From NCBI RefSeq assembly GCF_001429395.1, contig NZ_LMJT01000015.1, positions 21,154 to 85,153 of the forward strand: 64,000 nt of DNA, given 5' to 3'. A model generated the notes under the pieces. The model searched no databases, had not been told where the DNA came from, and saw only the letters and a program-made list of their open reading frames with translations. This document shows positions 8,759 to 18,345 of this stretch, in pieces; position 1 is the first letter of the stretch; each line of letters starts with the position of its first letter. Both the position numbers and the translations under genes were made by a program. The stretch is from Allobosea sp. Root381 (lineage in GTDB: Bacteria; Pseudomonadota; Alphaproteobacteria; Rhizobiales; Beijerinckiaceae).

Positions 8759-10408
8759 CTATTTCTCGGGCAAGCCGGCCGCAACCATCAGGTTCATGAC
8801 CCGTTCGGCGGCCTCGAGAAAAACCGGGCTGGCATTCTTGGTGGGGTGCGGCGCATTGCTTGCCGTCGAACCAGGTCTCAATTCCAAGGCCTTCGCCATG
8901 GCCGCCCTGGCTTCGGCGGTTCGGCCCAATTGCTGATAGGCCGCAGCCAGCAGCATATGCGTGCGTCCGCTAGCCGGCGTGATCGCGATCGATCGCTGCA
9001 GCCAGGGCAAGGCTTCTTCGGCGCGGCCCATGAACAGGTAGCTCCAGCCCGCTCCGACCGCCCACGTCCAGCGCGCGACCTGCGGCGTATCAAATCGGTC
9101 CGCTTGCACGAATGTCGCGACCGCGTCATCGAAGCGTCCAAGGTGAATCTGAGCAAGCCCAATGAGGTACAGCGTGCTCCCGCCCCACGGATTGTGGGTC
9201 AACGTTCTGGCGCACGCCACCAGGCTTTCGGCGAAGCGGTTCGTCGCCGACAGAAACCGACAATACGTTTCCAGCACTGGAATATAGTTGGGTCGTGCGC
9301 GCAACGCGCGCTCCATCATCATGCCGATGTCGTTCTTGGTCGCCTCGCGCTCTTCGGCGGGAAACCAGTCCATCTGAATTCCGCGGAGTTTGAACGCAGC
9401 GAGCGCGACTTGCAGGTCGACATTGTCGGCGTCGTCGGCGAGGCCTTGTTCAAGCATTGCCTGCGCAGTGCGCAAGCGTTCCGGCGACGTCTGGTTGATC
9501 GAGGCCGTCGCCTGTTCAATGGCGGCCCTGGCGCTGCCCGTCGGCAAGCCATCGGCCAGGCGCTCGCCTACATTCAGAAGAGCGTTGACGCGCAGCGCCA
9601 GTGCGTGGCCCATGCCGGCGGTCAGGCGGGTCTGCTGAAGTTGCATATTGGCGGCCGTCCGTTCGACGAACAGCGACGTCGTCCACTTGCCCGCCCCGGT
9701 TGCGGGCTCGATCATGCGGGCGCGCAAATTCCATGCGGTTTCGGTTTTCTCCAGCTCGCTGCTGACGACGTAATCGGCCCCCTGAGCGGCGCCGGACGGA
9801 ACCACCACACGGATCATCTCGATTTTCATCAGCCCGTCGGTCAGATCGCGGACGATGCCTGCCGCCATCCGGGTGGCCTGTGGATCATCGCCCGCCGCCA
9901 TGGGCATCACGGCGACGGTCACGGGCGAGTTCCTCTGGAACCGGGGGAGCCATGCCGCTGTCGCCCAGGCCGACGCGCCGAGCCCCGCCATAGCCACGAG
10001 TACGGCGCGGCGCGGCATGCCGAAACCGTGCCGGCCGGGGGCCGGTTCGCTTAGTGTTTCGGACTCCATCGCCGAGCTGGCTTCTACCGGCGCGTCCGTG
10101 CCTCTCGTGTCCGACACCTCTGCCACGAACAGGTAGCCGCGGCCGGATATCAGTTTGATGATCTGCCGCTGATCGTCGCCCAACGCCGAGCGAAGCTCGC
10201 GGATGGACTGGAACACGCTGTCCTCGGCGACGTGGACGTCCGGCCAGACAGCCTCCATCAGCTCCTGCTTACTGAGAACCCGCCCCGGATTGGCGGCAAA
10301 AAACTTCAACATTTCGAGGCTTCTCAGCCGAATCTTGATGACGCCACCGTCCGGCCCGCGCAGCTCCACCCGATCTCGATCCAGTTCAAATCCTAAAAAC
10401 TGCAACAC
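8759..10408 (-). CDS. OmpR/ToxR-type winged-helix regulator with membrane anchor and TPR domain
   Basis: CadC/ToxR-like one-component regulator. It has an N-terminal OmpR-type DNA-binding domain (VLSKQELMEAVWPDVHVAED, then IRELRSALGDD and the wing GRGYLFVAEV), a single hydrophobic segment near residue 135-155 (AVLVAMAGLGASAWATAAWL), and a long C-terminal region with tetratricopeptide-like helices (EALPWLQRSIAITPASGRTH, AARAAMAKALELRPG). The DNA-binding part would be cytoplasmic and the TPR part periplasmic. The start was placed at GTG 10408, which has GGGGGTAAG upstream and gives the family N-terminus VLQFLGFELD; an in-frame ATG at 10474 adds 22 residues without family character. It diverges from the giant autotransporter and may control it. 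Confidence 0.85.
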   Translation of the reverse strand: MLQFLGFELDRDRVELRGPDGGVIKIRLRSLEMLKFFAANPGRVLSKQELMEAVWPDVHVAEDSVFQSIRELRSALGDDQRQIIKLISGRGYLFVAEVSDTRGTDAPVEASSAMESETLSEPAPGRHGFGMPRRAVLVAMAGLGASAWATAAWLPRFQRNSPVTVAVMPMAAGDDPQATRMAAGIVRDLTDGLMKIEMIRVVVPSGAAQGADYVVSSELEKTETAWNLRARMIEPATGAGKWTTSLFVERTAANMQLQQTRLTAGMGHALALRVNALLNVGERLADGLPTGSARAAIEQATASINQTSPERLRTAQAMLEQGLADDADNVDLQVALAAFKLRGIQMDWFPAEEREATKNDIGMMMERALRARPNYIPVLETYCRFLSATNRFAESLVACARTLTHNPWGGSTLYLIGLAQIHLGRFDDAVATFVQADRFDTPQVARWTWAVGAGWSYLFMGRAEEALPWLQRSIAITPASGRTHMLLAAAYQQLGRTAEARAAMAKALELRPGSTASNAPHPTKNASPVFLEAAERVMNLMVAAGLPEK

Positions 10409-10629
10409 GCCGCGCTTACCCCCAGCTGCAAAACGACCGCAGAAAAACGCCCAATTATCATAAAACGCGGCCAAACGCGGCCCATTCAGAAAATGTCAGA
10501 AACCGTCAAAGCATGTCGGCAGCCGATTCAAGACGTGTCCGGCGCGCGATGACAGAGATGGACGGAATTGACGTGGACGGGGGGATCGAAATCCGGCGGC
10601 CGCGTGCGTCTTTGCTTTGCCGGGGAACC

Positions 10630-13600
10630 ATGCGTCCAAAAACACTTTCGACTCATGCGCGCGGCGTCTCTCCATGGCGCAGCGTCACGCGCGGCTTGTT
10701 GCGCGCCGTATTGCTGGCCTCGACGGCGCTGACGGTCGCCGCATATTCGGCTCCGGCGCGGGCTCAGGACGCGACCTGGCTCGCCAGCCCGACCGACAAC
10801 AATTACGATAACGGCGTCAACTGGAGCAGCGGGACGGCGCCGAGCGGTTCGGCCTCCTTCGGCGTCTCGAACGTAACCAGCCTGTCGATTTCCTCCATTA
10901 ACACCACGGTGGGGGGCTGGATCTTCGGCGCGGGCGCCTCGAATTACAGCTTTAGCACCGCCGGAATTCTGAGCTTCAACGGCGCCGGCATCATCATCAA
11001 CGGCGGCAGCGCCACCATCACCAACTACGGCGCTCTGACTTTCGGCGCCGCCAGCACCGCCGGCAGCGCCACCATTACCAACAACGCCGGCCTGTACTTC
11101 CGCCACAACAGCACGGCCGGTAGCTCGGCCATCACCAACAACGACGGCCTGTACTTCTACGCCACCAGTACTGCAGGTAGTGCCGCGATTATCAACAACG
11201 ACATCTTGGGTTTCTTTGACACCAGCACGGCAGGTAGTGCCACCATCACCAACCACGGCGGCCTGACTTTCTACGCCACCAGCGCGGCCGGCAGTGCCAA
11301 CATCACCAACCACCACAACGTGAGTTTCTCGCGAACCAGCACGGCCGACGGCGCTACCATCACCAACTACGGCAGCTTGGGTTTCTCGGAAACCAGCACG
11401 GCCGGCGGCGCCAACATCACCAACAACATGAGCCTGCAATTCTCCGGCGCGAGCACAGCCGGCAGCGCCACCATCACCAACAACTACGGCCTGTATTTCT
11501 CGAACACCAGCACGGCCGGCGGCGCCACCGTCACCAACAACAACGACCTGCAATTCTCCGGCATGAGTTCGGCCGGCAGTGCCACCATCACCAACAACAA
11601 CGGCCTGTATTTCGCTGGCACGAGCACGGCCGACAGCGCCGCGATCACCAACGACAGAGACCTGTCGTTCCACGCCACCAGCACGGCCGGCAGCGCCACC
11701 ATCGCCAACGATAGCTACCTGCAGTTCAACGGCAGCAGTACGGCCGGCAGCGCCGCCATCACCAACAACGACAATCTGTATTTCTTCGGCACCAGCACGG
11801 GCGGCAGCGCCACCATCGCCAATAACGCCGGCGCCACTGTCGATTTCTCGTCCTCGACGGGCCCCGCCGGCGACAACAGGCTCGGCGCCGGCTCGATCGC
11901 CGGCGCCGGCAATTACATCCTCGGTTCCAACGAACTGACGGTCGGCTCGAACAATCAGTCGACCGAGGTGAGCGGCGTCATCTCCGGCGTGGGTGGTTCG
12001 CTGGTCAAGACCGGCACCGGCACGCTGACTCTGGCGGGTGCAAACATCTATACCCGCGGCACGACGATTTCGGGCGGCACGCTCCAGATCGGCAATGGCG
12101 GGACGACCGGCTCGATCCTGGGCGCGGTCGCCGTGGGCGCGAGCGGAACGTTCGACCTCGTCACCGCGGACACCGCAGACATCACCAGCATCACGAACAG
12201 CGGTTCCACATATTTCCGCGACGGCACCAGCGCCGGCAGCACCACCATCACCAACAACAACAACCTGCGATTCTACAACACGAGCACGGCCCGCAGCGCC
12301 GTGATCACCAACAACGGCGGTCTGTATTTCGGCAACACCAGCACGGCCGGCGGCGCCGACATCACCAACGACCGCACTCTGACTTTCGGCGGCGCCAGCA
12401 CCGCCGGCAGCGCCGCGATCACCAACAACGACATCCTGAATTTCTACGACAACAGCACGGCTGGCGGCGCCACCATTACCAACAACGCCGGCGTGGATTA
12501 CAACGACGACCTGTATTTCTACGACAACAGTACGGCAGGCAGTGCCACAATCACCAACCACGGCGGCCTGATTTTCTCCGCCACCAGCGCGGCCGGCAGC
12601 GCCAACATCACCAACTACCGCAACGTGCGTTTCTCGAACACCAGCACGGCCGGCGGCGCCAACATCACCAACTACAGCAGCTTGAGTTTCTCGAACACCA
12701 GCACGGCCGGCGGCGCCACCATCACCAACAACGACGGCCTATTTTTCTTCGCCACGAGTTCGGCCGGCAGCGCCACTATCACCAACAACAGCCTCCTGCG
12801 ATTCACCTTCACCAGCACGGCCGGCAGCGCCACCATCACCAACAACGACGGCCTATATTTCTCCGCCACGAGTTCGGCCGGCAGCGCCACCATCACCACC
12901 AACAACAACCTGGTTTTCGACGGCAGCAGTACGGCCGGCAGCGCCGCCATCACCAACAACGCCAACCTGTATTTCCTCGATAGCAGCACGGCCGGCAGCG
13001 CCACCATCGCCAATAACGCCGGCGCCACTGTCGATTTCTCGTCCTCGACGGGCCCTGCCGGCGACAAGAGGCTCGGCGCCGGCTCGATCGCCGGCGCCGG
13101 CAATTACATCCTCGGTTCCAACGAACTGACGGTCGGCTCGAACAATCTGTCGACCGCGGTGAGCGGCGTCATTTCCGGCGCGGGCGGTTCGCTGGTCAAG
13201 ACCGGCACCGGCACGCTGACACTGGCGGGTGCAAACACCTATACCGGCGGCACGACGATTTCCGCCGGCACGCTCCAGATCGGCAATGGCGGGACGACCG
13301 GCACGATCCTGGGCGCGGTCGCCGTGGGCGCGAGCGGAACGTTCGACCTCGTCACCGCGGACACCGCAGGCATCACCAGCATCACGAACGGTGGCTCCAC
13401 ATATTTCCGCAACGGCACCAGCCCCGGCAGCACCACCATCACCAACAGTCGCGACCTAAATTTCCTCGACGCCAGCACCGCCGGCAGCGCCGCGATCACC
13501 AACAACAGCGTCCTGGCGTTCTTCGGCAACAGCACGGCAGGTAGTGCCGCGATCGTCAACCATCCGGGCGGTGCGGTAGACTTCTCGGGCACGAACGGCC

Positions 13601-16600
13601 CAAACGGCGAGGGCAGGATCAGCGCGGGGTCGATCGCGGGCGCCGGCTCCTATCTACTCGGTGCCAACGAACTGACGGTCGGCTCGAACGATCTCTCCAC
13701 CGAGGTGAGCGGCGTCATCTCTGGCGTCGGCGGCGCGCTGGTCAAGACCGGCGCCGGCACGCTGACCCTGGCGGGCGAGAACAGCTATACCGGCGGGACG
13801 GCGATTTCGGACGGCACGCTTCAGCTCGGCAACGGCGGCGGCACCGGCTCGATCCTCGGCAACGTCGTCAATGACGCTGTGCTCGCCTTCAATCGCTCCG
13901 ACGCGATCACCTTCGCCGGCGACATCTCCGGCAGCGGCGCGGTGCGGCAGATCGGTTCGGGCACGACTATCCTGACCGGCACCAACCGCTATACCGGCGA
14001 CACCCTGGTGTCCGGCGGCCGGTTGCAGTTCGGCGATGGCAGCGCCGGCGGTAGCAACACCCTTGGCGGCAACGTCACCGTGACCGGCGGCACGCTGGCG
14101 ATCCAGACGCCGGCGACCCTGAACGTGGCGCAGACCGTGACCTTGGGCGACAACACCGCTTTGTCGATCAGGGCCGGCGCCAACAGCCCGTCGCTGTCGG
14201 CCGAGAGTGTCATGATCGGCAATGGCGTCGCCTTCAACATCAGCGGCATCGACGATGCAAGCCAGCTCGACAAGGTGTTGATCAACACGACGTCCGGCAT
14301 CGGCGGCGACTTCGCCGGCGTCACCGTCGGCGGCTTCAGCGGCACGGTGGACTACCTCACCGTCTCCACCCGCAAATCAGCCGACACCCTGCAATATCTC
14401 GCCAGCTACGGGTTGACCTGGACCGCCGGCAACGATCTCGCCCACGGCACATTCACGCTGACCAACCCGACCGACAGCTTCACGGTCGGCACTGCCCTCG
14501 CTGACCATGCCGCCAATCCCGCGACCGGGTGGAACGGCACCGCGCTGACCAAGACCGGCGCGGGCACACTGATCCTGACGGCGGACAGTACCTACAGCGG
14601 CGGCACCGCGATCAACGCCGGCACCTTGCAACTCGGCAACGGCGGCGCGACCGGCTCGATATCAGGCGATGTCGTCAATGGCGGCGTGCTCGCCTTCAAC
14701 CGCAGCAACGTGGCCACCTTCGCAGGTGGCATCTCTGGCAGCGGCGCGGTGCGGCAACTCGGCTCGGGCACGACGATCCTCACCGGCACCAACAGCTATA
14801 GCGGCGGTACGACGATTTCGGGCGGCGTGTTGTCGGTGTCGCGCGACGCTAATCTCGGCGCGGTCACGGGCGGCCTGAGCTTCAATGGCGGCACCTTGCG
14901 GACGACCGCCAATCTGACCACGAGCCGCGCCGTCGATCTCCTCGGCAGCGGCACGGTCGAAATCGACAGCAACACGACAGCAACCTTCGGCGGCGTCATC
15001 TACGGCGCGGGCGCCCTGATCAAGCAAGGTAGCGGTTCGCTCCACCTCACCGCTGAAAACACCTATGCAGGCGGGACCGTCATAACCAACGGCGTGTTGC
15101 GGCTGGGTGATGGCGCCACCTCGGGTGCGATCCAAGGCGATGTCGTCAACAACGGCTCGCTCTACTTCGACCGCTCCGACAACGTGACATTCGCGGGCAA
15201 TATCTCGGGCAGCGGCCTGGTGCAGCAACTCGGCACCGGCACGCTGACCCTGACGGGCGCCAACAGCTATAGCGGCGGCACGACGATTGCGGGCGGCACG
15301 CTCCAGGTCGGCAATGGCGGCGCGACCGGCTCGATATCAGGCAATGTCGTCAACGACGGCGTGCTCGCCTTCAACCGGACCGGGACGCTGACGCTTGCCG
15401 GCGACATCTCCGGCAGTGGCGCGGTGCGGCAGATCGGCTCGGGCACCACCATCCTGACCGGCACCAATACCTACAGCGGCGATACCTTCGTGTCCGGCGG
15501 CCGGCTGCAGTTCGGCGACGGCAGCGCCGGCGGCAGCAACACGCTCGGCGGCAATGTTACCGTGACCGGCGGCACGTTGGCGATCCAGACGCCGGCGACG
15601 CTGAACGTGGCGCAGAACGTCAGCTTCGACAACAATCCCACTTTGTCCGTCGTGGCCGGCGCCAACGGGCCGGCGCTGTCGGCCGGCAGCGTCACGATCG
15701 GCAACGGCGTCACCTTCGACATCAGCGGCATCGACGATGCGAGCCAGCTCGACAAGGTACTGATCGACACGACATCCGGCATCGCCGGCGATTTCGCCGG
15801 TGTCACCATCGGCGGGTTCAGCGACACGGTCGATTATCTCACGGTCTCCACCCGCAAGTCGACCAACAGCCTGCAATACCTCGCCAGCTATGGCTTGAGC
15901 TGGGCGTCGGGCAACAATCTCGCCAGCGGCACGTTCACGCTGACCAACGCCACGGACAGCTTCACGGTTGGAACCGTGCTCGCCGACCAGGCGGCCAACC
16001 CGGCGACTGGGTGGAACGGCACCTCGCTGACCAAGGCCGGCACGGGTACGCTCACCCTGACCGGCGACAACACCTATAGCGGCGGCACGACGATTTCGGG
16101 CGGCGTGTTGTCGGTGTCGCGCAACGCCAATCTCGGTGCGGTCACGGGCGGCCTGACCTTCACGGGCGGCACGCTCGCGACCACGGCGAGTTTCGACACC
16201 GCCCGTTCGATATCGCTGACACAGGCGGGACGCTTCGACGTTCTGGGCGGTACCGAGCTCGGCCTGACGGGCGTGGTCTCGGGCAGCGGCGATCTCGTCA
16301 AGAGCGGCGCCGGCACGCTGCGGCTCGACAACAGCACCAATGCCTACGGCAACACGCTTGTTGCGGCGGGCACACTGGTCGGCAATGCCGGCTCGATCTC
16401 GGGCAGTATCGGCAATGCCGGCACGGTCGTTTTCGACCAGGCCGGCAATGCGAGCTTCGCCGGCGGCATCGCGGCGCTCGATGGCACGCCCGGCGTGATG
16501 GTCAAACGCGGAGCGGGCGCACTGACGCTGACCGGTACGTCCTCGCTCGACTGGACTGTCGAGACCGGCCGGCTGATCGCCTCGGCCGAGCGTTTCGGCG

Positions 16601-18345
16601 GCAATGTCGCCATCGCCTCCGGCGCGTCCTTCACCTTCGACCAGGCCGTGAACGCGGCCTATGCCGGCGTGATGTCGGGCACTGGCGGTTTCAACAAGAC
16701 CGGCGCGGGCCTGCTCGACCTGACCGGCGACTCCTCCGGCTTCAGCGGCACCACCACGGTTGCAGGCGGGACTCTGGTCGTAAACGGCGCGCTCGGCGGC
16801 ACGCTGGACGTGCTGACGGCCGGTCGTTTGCAGGGCATTGGAACGGTCGGCAATACGACCGTTGCGGGCACGATAGCGCCGGGCAACTCGATCGGCACGC
16901 TCAACGTCGCCGGCAACGTCACCTTCAATCCCGGCTCGATCTACGAGGTCGAGGTCAATGCGGCGGGCCAATCCGACAGGATCGTCGCCGGTCGCAACGC
17001 GACGATCAACGGCGGCTCGGTAAAGGTGTTGGCGGGTGCAGGCAGCTACGCGCCGCAAACCCGGTACACGATCCTCACAGCCAACGCGCCAAGCGGCCGG
17101 TCGGGCACTTTCAGCGGCGTGACCTCGAACCTTGCCTTCCTCGATCCCTCGCTCAGCTACGACGCCAACAACGTCTATCTGACGATGACGCGAAACAGCA
17201 TCGAATTTGCCGCCATCGGCATAACCCCGAACCAGATCGCCACCGGCGGCGGCATTGAGAGCCTTGGCTTCGGCAACCCGGTCTACAACGCGGCGCTGAA
17301 CCTCTCGGCCGATCAGGCGCAATATGCCTTCGACCAGCTCTCGGGCGAGATCCACGCCTCGGCCAAGACGGTGCTGATCGAGGACAGCCGCCTCATCCGC
17401 AACGCCGTCACCGACCGCATCCGCGCCGCTTTCGACACGGTCGGGGCGTCGGGCATCGTCACGACCTATGTCGACGGCAAGCCGGTGATGGTGAAAGCAA
17501 ACACCGATCGCGTCGCGGTCTGGGGCCAAGGCTTCGGTTCCTGGGGCCACGCGAGCGGCGACGGCAACGCGGCCCGTCTCAACCGCTCGACGGGAGGCTT
17601 CTTCATCGGCGCCGATGCGCCTGTGTTCGACACCTGGCGCTTCGGCGCGGTCGCCGGCTACAGCCGCACGAGCTTCGACGTGAAGGATCGCCGCTCCTCC
17701 GGCGCGAGCGACAACTACCATGTCGGCCTCTACGGCGGCACGAGTTGGGGTATCTCGGGGGGCGATGTCGCCTTTCGCACAGGTGCCGCCTACACCTGGC
17801 ATGACATCGCGACCTCGCGGAACGTCATCTTCCCCGGCCTCGGCAACAGCCTGAAGGGCGACCACAATGCCTCCACCGCGCAGGTCTTCGGCGAACTCGC
17901 CTATGGCGTCGGCGCAGGCGGCGCGAGGTTCGAGTCCTTCGCCAACTTCGCCTATGTCAACCTACGCACCGACGGCTTTACAGAACAGGGCGGAGCGCCG
18001 GCGCTGACCGGCGCGTCCTTCAGCACCGACGCGGCCTTCACCACGCTCGGCCTGCGCGCCTCGACCACCTTCGACTTCGGCGGCGCGACCGTGACGGCCA
18101 AGGGCATGATCGGCTGGCGTCATGCGTTCGGCGATACGATACCGCTTTCGACCATGCGCTTTGCCGGCGGCGGCGATGCGTTCAGCATCGGCGGCATTCC
18201 GATCATGCGCAATGCAGCGGTGATCGAAGCCGGCCTCGACTACGCCGTCACGCCCAACGCCACTCTGGGCGTCTCCTATGGCGGCCAGTTCGGATCGGGC
18301 GTGTCCGACCAGTCGGCCCGCGTCAACGTCAACGTGACGTTCTGA
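10630..18345 (+). CDS. giant autotransporter (type Va) with repeat-rich passenger
   Basis: Very large autotransporter, about 2570 residues. It has a long basic signal peptide (LLRAVLLASTALTVAAYSAP, cleavage near ARAQ), a passenger dominated by 19-residue repeats and then by passenger-associated beta-helix repeats (LVKTGTGTLTLAGANTYTGG followed by TTISGGTLQIGNGG), and a C-terminal beta-barrel of about 280 residues starting near VWGQGFGSWGHASGDGNAAR and ending in VNVNVTF with terminal phenylalanine. The passenger should form a right-handed beta-helix on the cell surface. ATG 10630 was preferred because it puts the signal peptide near the N-terminus; ATG 10513 in the same frame would add 39 residues. 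Likely roles are adhesion or biofilm, by family only. The divergent ToxR-like gene is the obvious candidate regulator. Confidence 0.93.
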   Translation: MRPKTLSTHARGVSPWRSVTRGLLRAVLLASTALTVAAYSAPARAQDATWLASPTDNNYDNGVNWSSGTAPSGSASFGVSNVTSLSISSINTTVGGWIFGAGASNYSFSTAGILSFNGAGIIINGGSATITNYGALTFGAASTAGSATITNNAGLYFRHNSTAGSSAITNNDGLYFYATSTAGSAAIINNDILGFFDTSTAGSATITNHGGLTFYATSAAGSANITNHHNVSFSRTSTADGATITNYGSLGFSETSTAGGANITNNMSLQFSGASTAGSATITNNYGLYFSNTSTAGGATVTNNNDLQFSGMSSAGSATITNNNGLYFAGTSTADSAAITNDRDLSFHATSTAGSATIANDSYLQFNGSSTAGSAAITNNDNLYFFGTSTGGSATIANNAGATVDFSSSTGPAGDNRLGAGSIAGAGNYILGSNELTVGSNNQSTEVSGVISGVGGSLVKTGTGTLTLAGANIYTRGTTISGGTLQIGNGGTTGSILGAVAVGASGTFDLVTADTADITSITNSGSTYFRDGTSAGSTTITNNNNLRFYNTSTARSAVITNNGGLYFGNTSTAGGADITNDRTLTFGGASTAGSAAITNNDILNFYDNSTAGGATITNNAGVDYNDDLYFYDNSTAGSATITNHGGLIFSATSAAGSANITNYRNVRFSNTSTAGGANITNYSSLSFSNTSTAGGATITNNDGLFFFATSSAGSATITNNSLLRFTFTSTAGSATITNNDGLYFSATSSAGSATITTNNNLVFDGSSTAGSAAITNNANLYFLDSSTAGSATIANNAGATVDFSSSTGPAGDKRLGAGSIAGAGNYILGSNELTVGSNNLSTAVSGVISGAGGSLVKTGTGTLTLAGANTYTGGTTISAGTLQIGNGGTTGTILGAVAVGASGTFDLVTADTAGITSITNGGSTYFRNGTSPGSTTITNSRDLNFLDASTAGSAAITNNSVLAFFGNSTAGSAAIVNHPGGAVDFSGTNGPNGEGRISAGSIAGAGSYLLGANELTVGSNDLSTEVSGVISGVGGALVKTGAGTLTLAGENSYTGGTAISDGTLQLGNGGGTGSILGNVVNDAVLAFNRSDAITFAGDISGSGAVRQIGSGTTILTGTNRYTGDTLVSGGRLQFGDGSAGGSNTLGGNVTVTGGTLAIQTPATLNVAQTVTLGDNTALSIRAGANSPSLSAESVMIGNGVAFNISGIDDASQLDKVLINTTSGIGGDFAGVTVGGFSGTVDYLTVSTRKSADTLQYLASYGLTWTAGNDLAHGTFTLTNPTDSFTVGTALADHAANPATGWNGTALTKTGAGTLILTADSTYSGGTAINAGTLQLGNGGATGSISGDVVNGGVLAFNRSNVATFAGGISGSGAVRQLGSGTTILTGTNSYSGGTTISGGVLSVSRDANLGAVTGGLSFNGGTLRTTANLTTSRAVDLLGSGTVEIDSNTTATFGGVIYGAGALIKQGSGSLHLTAENTYAGGTVITNGVLRLGDGATSGAIQGDVVNNGSLYFDRSDNVTFAGNISGSGLVQQLGTGTLTLTGANSYSGGTTIAGGTLQVGNGGATGSISGNVVNDGVLAFNRTGTLTLAGDISGSGAVRQIGSGTTILTGTNTYSGDTFVSGGRLQFGDGSAGGSNTLGGNVTVTGGTLAIQTPATLNVAQNVSFDNNPTLSVVAGANGPALSAGSVTIGNGVTFDISGIDDASQLDKVLIDTTSGIAGDFAGVTIGGFSDTVDYLTVSTRKSTNSLQYLASYGLSWASGNNLASGTFTLTNATDSFTVGTVLADQAANPATGWNGTSLTKAGTGTLTLTGDNTYSGGTTISGGVLSVSRNANLGAVTGGLTFTGGTLATTASFDTARSISLTQAGRFDVLGGTELGLTGVVSGSGDLVKSGAGTLRLDNSTNAYGNTLVAAGTLVGNAGSISGSIGNAGTVVFDQAGNASFAGGIAALDGTPGVMVKRGAGALTLTGTSSLDWTVETGRLIASAERFGGNVAIASGASFTFDQAVNAAYAGVMSGTGGFNKTGAGLLDLTGDSSGFSGTTTVAGGTLVVNGALGGTLDVLTAGRLQGIGTVGNTTVAGTIAPGNSIGTLNVAGNVTFNPGSIYEVEVNAAGQSDRIVAGRNATINGGSVKVLAGAGSYAPQTRYTILTANAPSGRSGTFSGVTSNLAFLDPSLSYDANNVYLTMTRNSIEFAAIGITPNQIATGGGIESLGFGNPVYNAALNLSADQAQYAFDQLSGEIHASAKTVLIEDSRLIRNAVTDRIRAAFDTVGASGIVTTYVDGKPVMVKANTDRVAVWGQGFGSWGHASGDGNAARLNRSTGGFFIGADAPVFDTWRFGAVAGYSRTSFDVKDRRSSGASDNYHVGLYGGTSWGISGGDVAFRTGAAYTWHDIATSRNVIFPGLGNSLKGDHNASTAQVFGELAYGVGAGGARFESFANFAYVNLRTDGFTEQGGAPALTGASFSTDAAFTTLGLRASTTFDFGGATVTAKGMIGWRHAFGDTIPLSTMRFAGGGDAFSIGGIPIMRNAAVIEAGLDYAVTPNATLGVSYGGQFGSGVSDQSARVNVNVTF
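11053..11851 (+). repeat. in-frame 57-bp tandem repeat, block 1 (14 units)
   Basis: About fourteen consecutive units of 57 bases coding for 19 residues with the pattern STAGSATITNNxxLxFxxT. The STAG, ITNN and L-x-F positions are nearly constant and the others vary. There are no spacers, and all units keep the reading frame of the autotransporter. The constant Asn pair in each unit is what is expected of an asparagine ladder in a beta-helix. Confidence 0.9.
11812..13461 (+). repeat. direct duplication inside the autotransporter, copies 1191 bp apart
   Basis: The segment from about 11812 to 12270 recurs almost unchanged at about 13003 to 13461. It covers the block cap, the linker GAGSIAGAGNYILGSNELTV, one passenger-associated repeat and the start of the next 19-residue block. 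The offset of 1191 bases is a whole number of codons (397). A shorter, more diverged third copy of the linker begins near 13600. Similarity at the base level points to a recent duplication. Confidence 0.8.
12226..13044 (+). repeat. in-frame 57-bp tandem repeat, block 2 (14 units)
   Basis: Second run of the same 19-residue unit, about fourteen copies. One unit (around 12470-12540) is six residues longer, with the insertion VDYNDD. The block ends in the same cap as block 1 (ANNAGATVDFSS). Confidence 0.88.
13417..13590 (+). repeat. in-frame 57-bp tandem repeat, block 3 (3 units)
   Basis: Short third run with three copies of the 19-residue unit (SPGSTTITNSRDLNFLDA, STAGSAAITNNSVLAFFGN, STAGSAAIVNHPGGAVDFSG). 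It ends with the same type of cap as blocks 1 and 2, before the linker that carries ANELTVGSN. Confidence 0.85.
13909..16082 (+). repeat. second direct duplication inside the autotransporter, copies 1482 bp apart
   Basis: The segment of about 690 bases at 13909-14600 is repeated at 15391-16082, 1482 bases (494 codons) further on. Both copies contain VSGGRLQFGDGSAGGSNTLG, LAIQTPATLNVAQ, ISGIDDASQLDKVLI and TDSFTVGT in the same order. This copy is more diverged than the 1191-base duplication, so it is probably older. Confidence 0.8.

Noticed and set aside
10528..12561. Long minus-strand frame (677 codons) opposite the autotransporter repeats, with a VVVGDGGAAGRA-like repeat
   Set aside because: It is the mirror of the 57-base coding repeats. 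It has no signal peptide or ribosome-binding site, and the plus strand has clear autotransporter domains.
11053..13590. Regular 57-base repeats considered as a CRISPR-like array
   Set aside because: The units are contiguous without spacers, diverge mainly at third and variable positions and keep one reading frame.
15337..17865. Minus-strand frame of 842 codons opposite the second half of the autotransporter
   Set aside because: Arg/Ala/Asp-rich composition typical of antisense frames in GC-rich genes; no recognisable domain.
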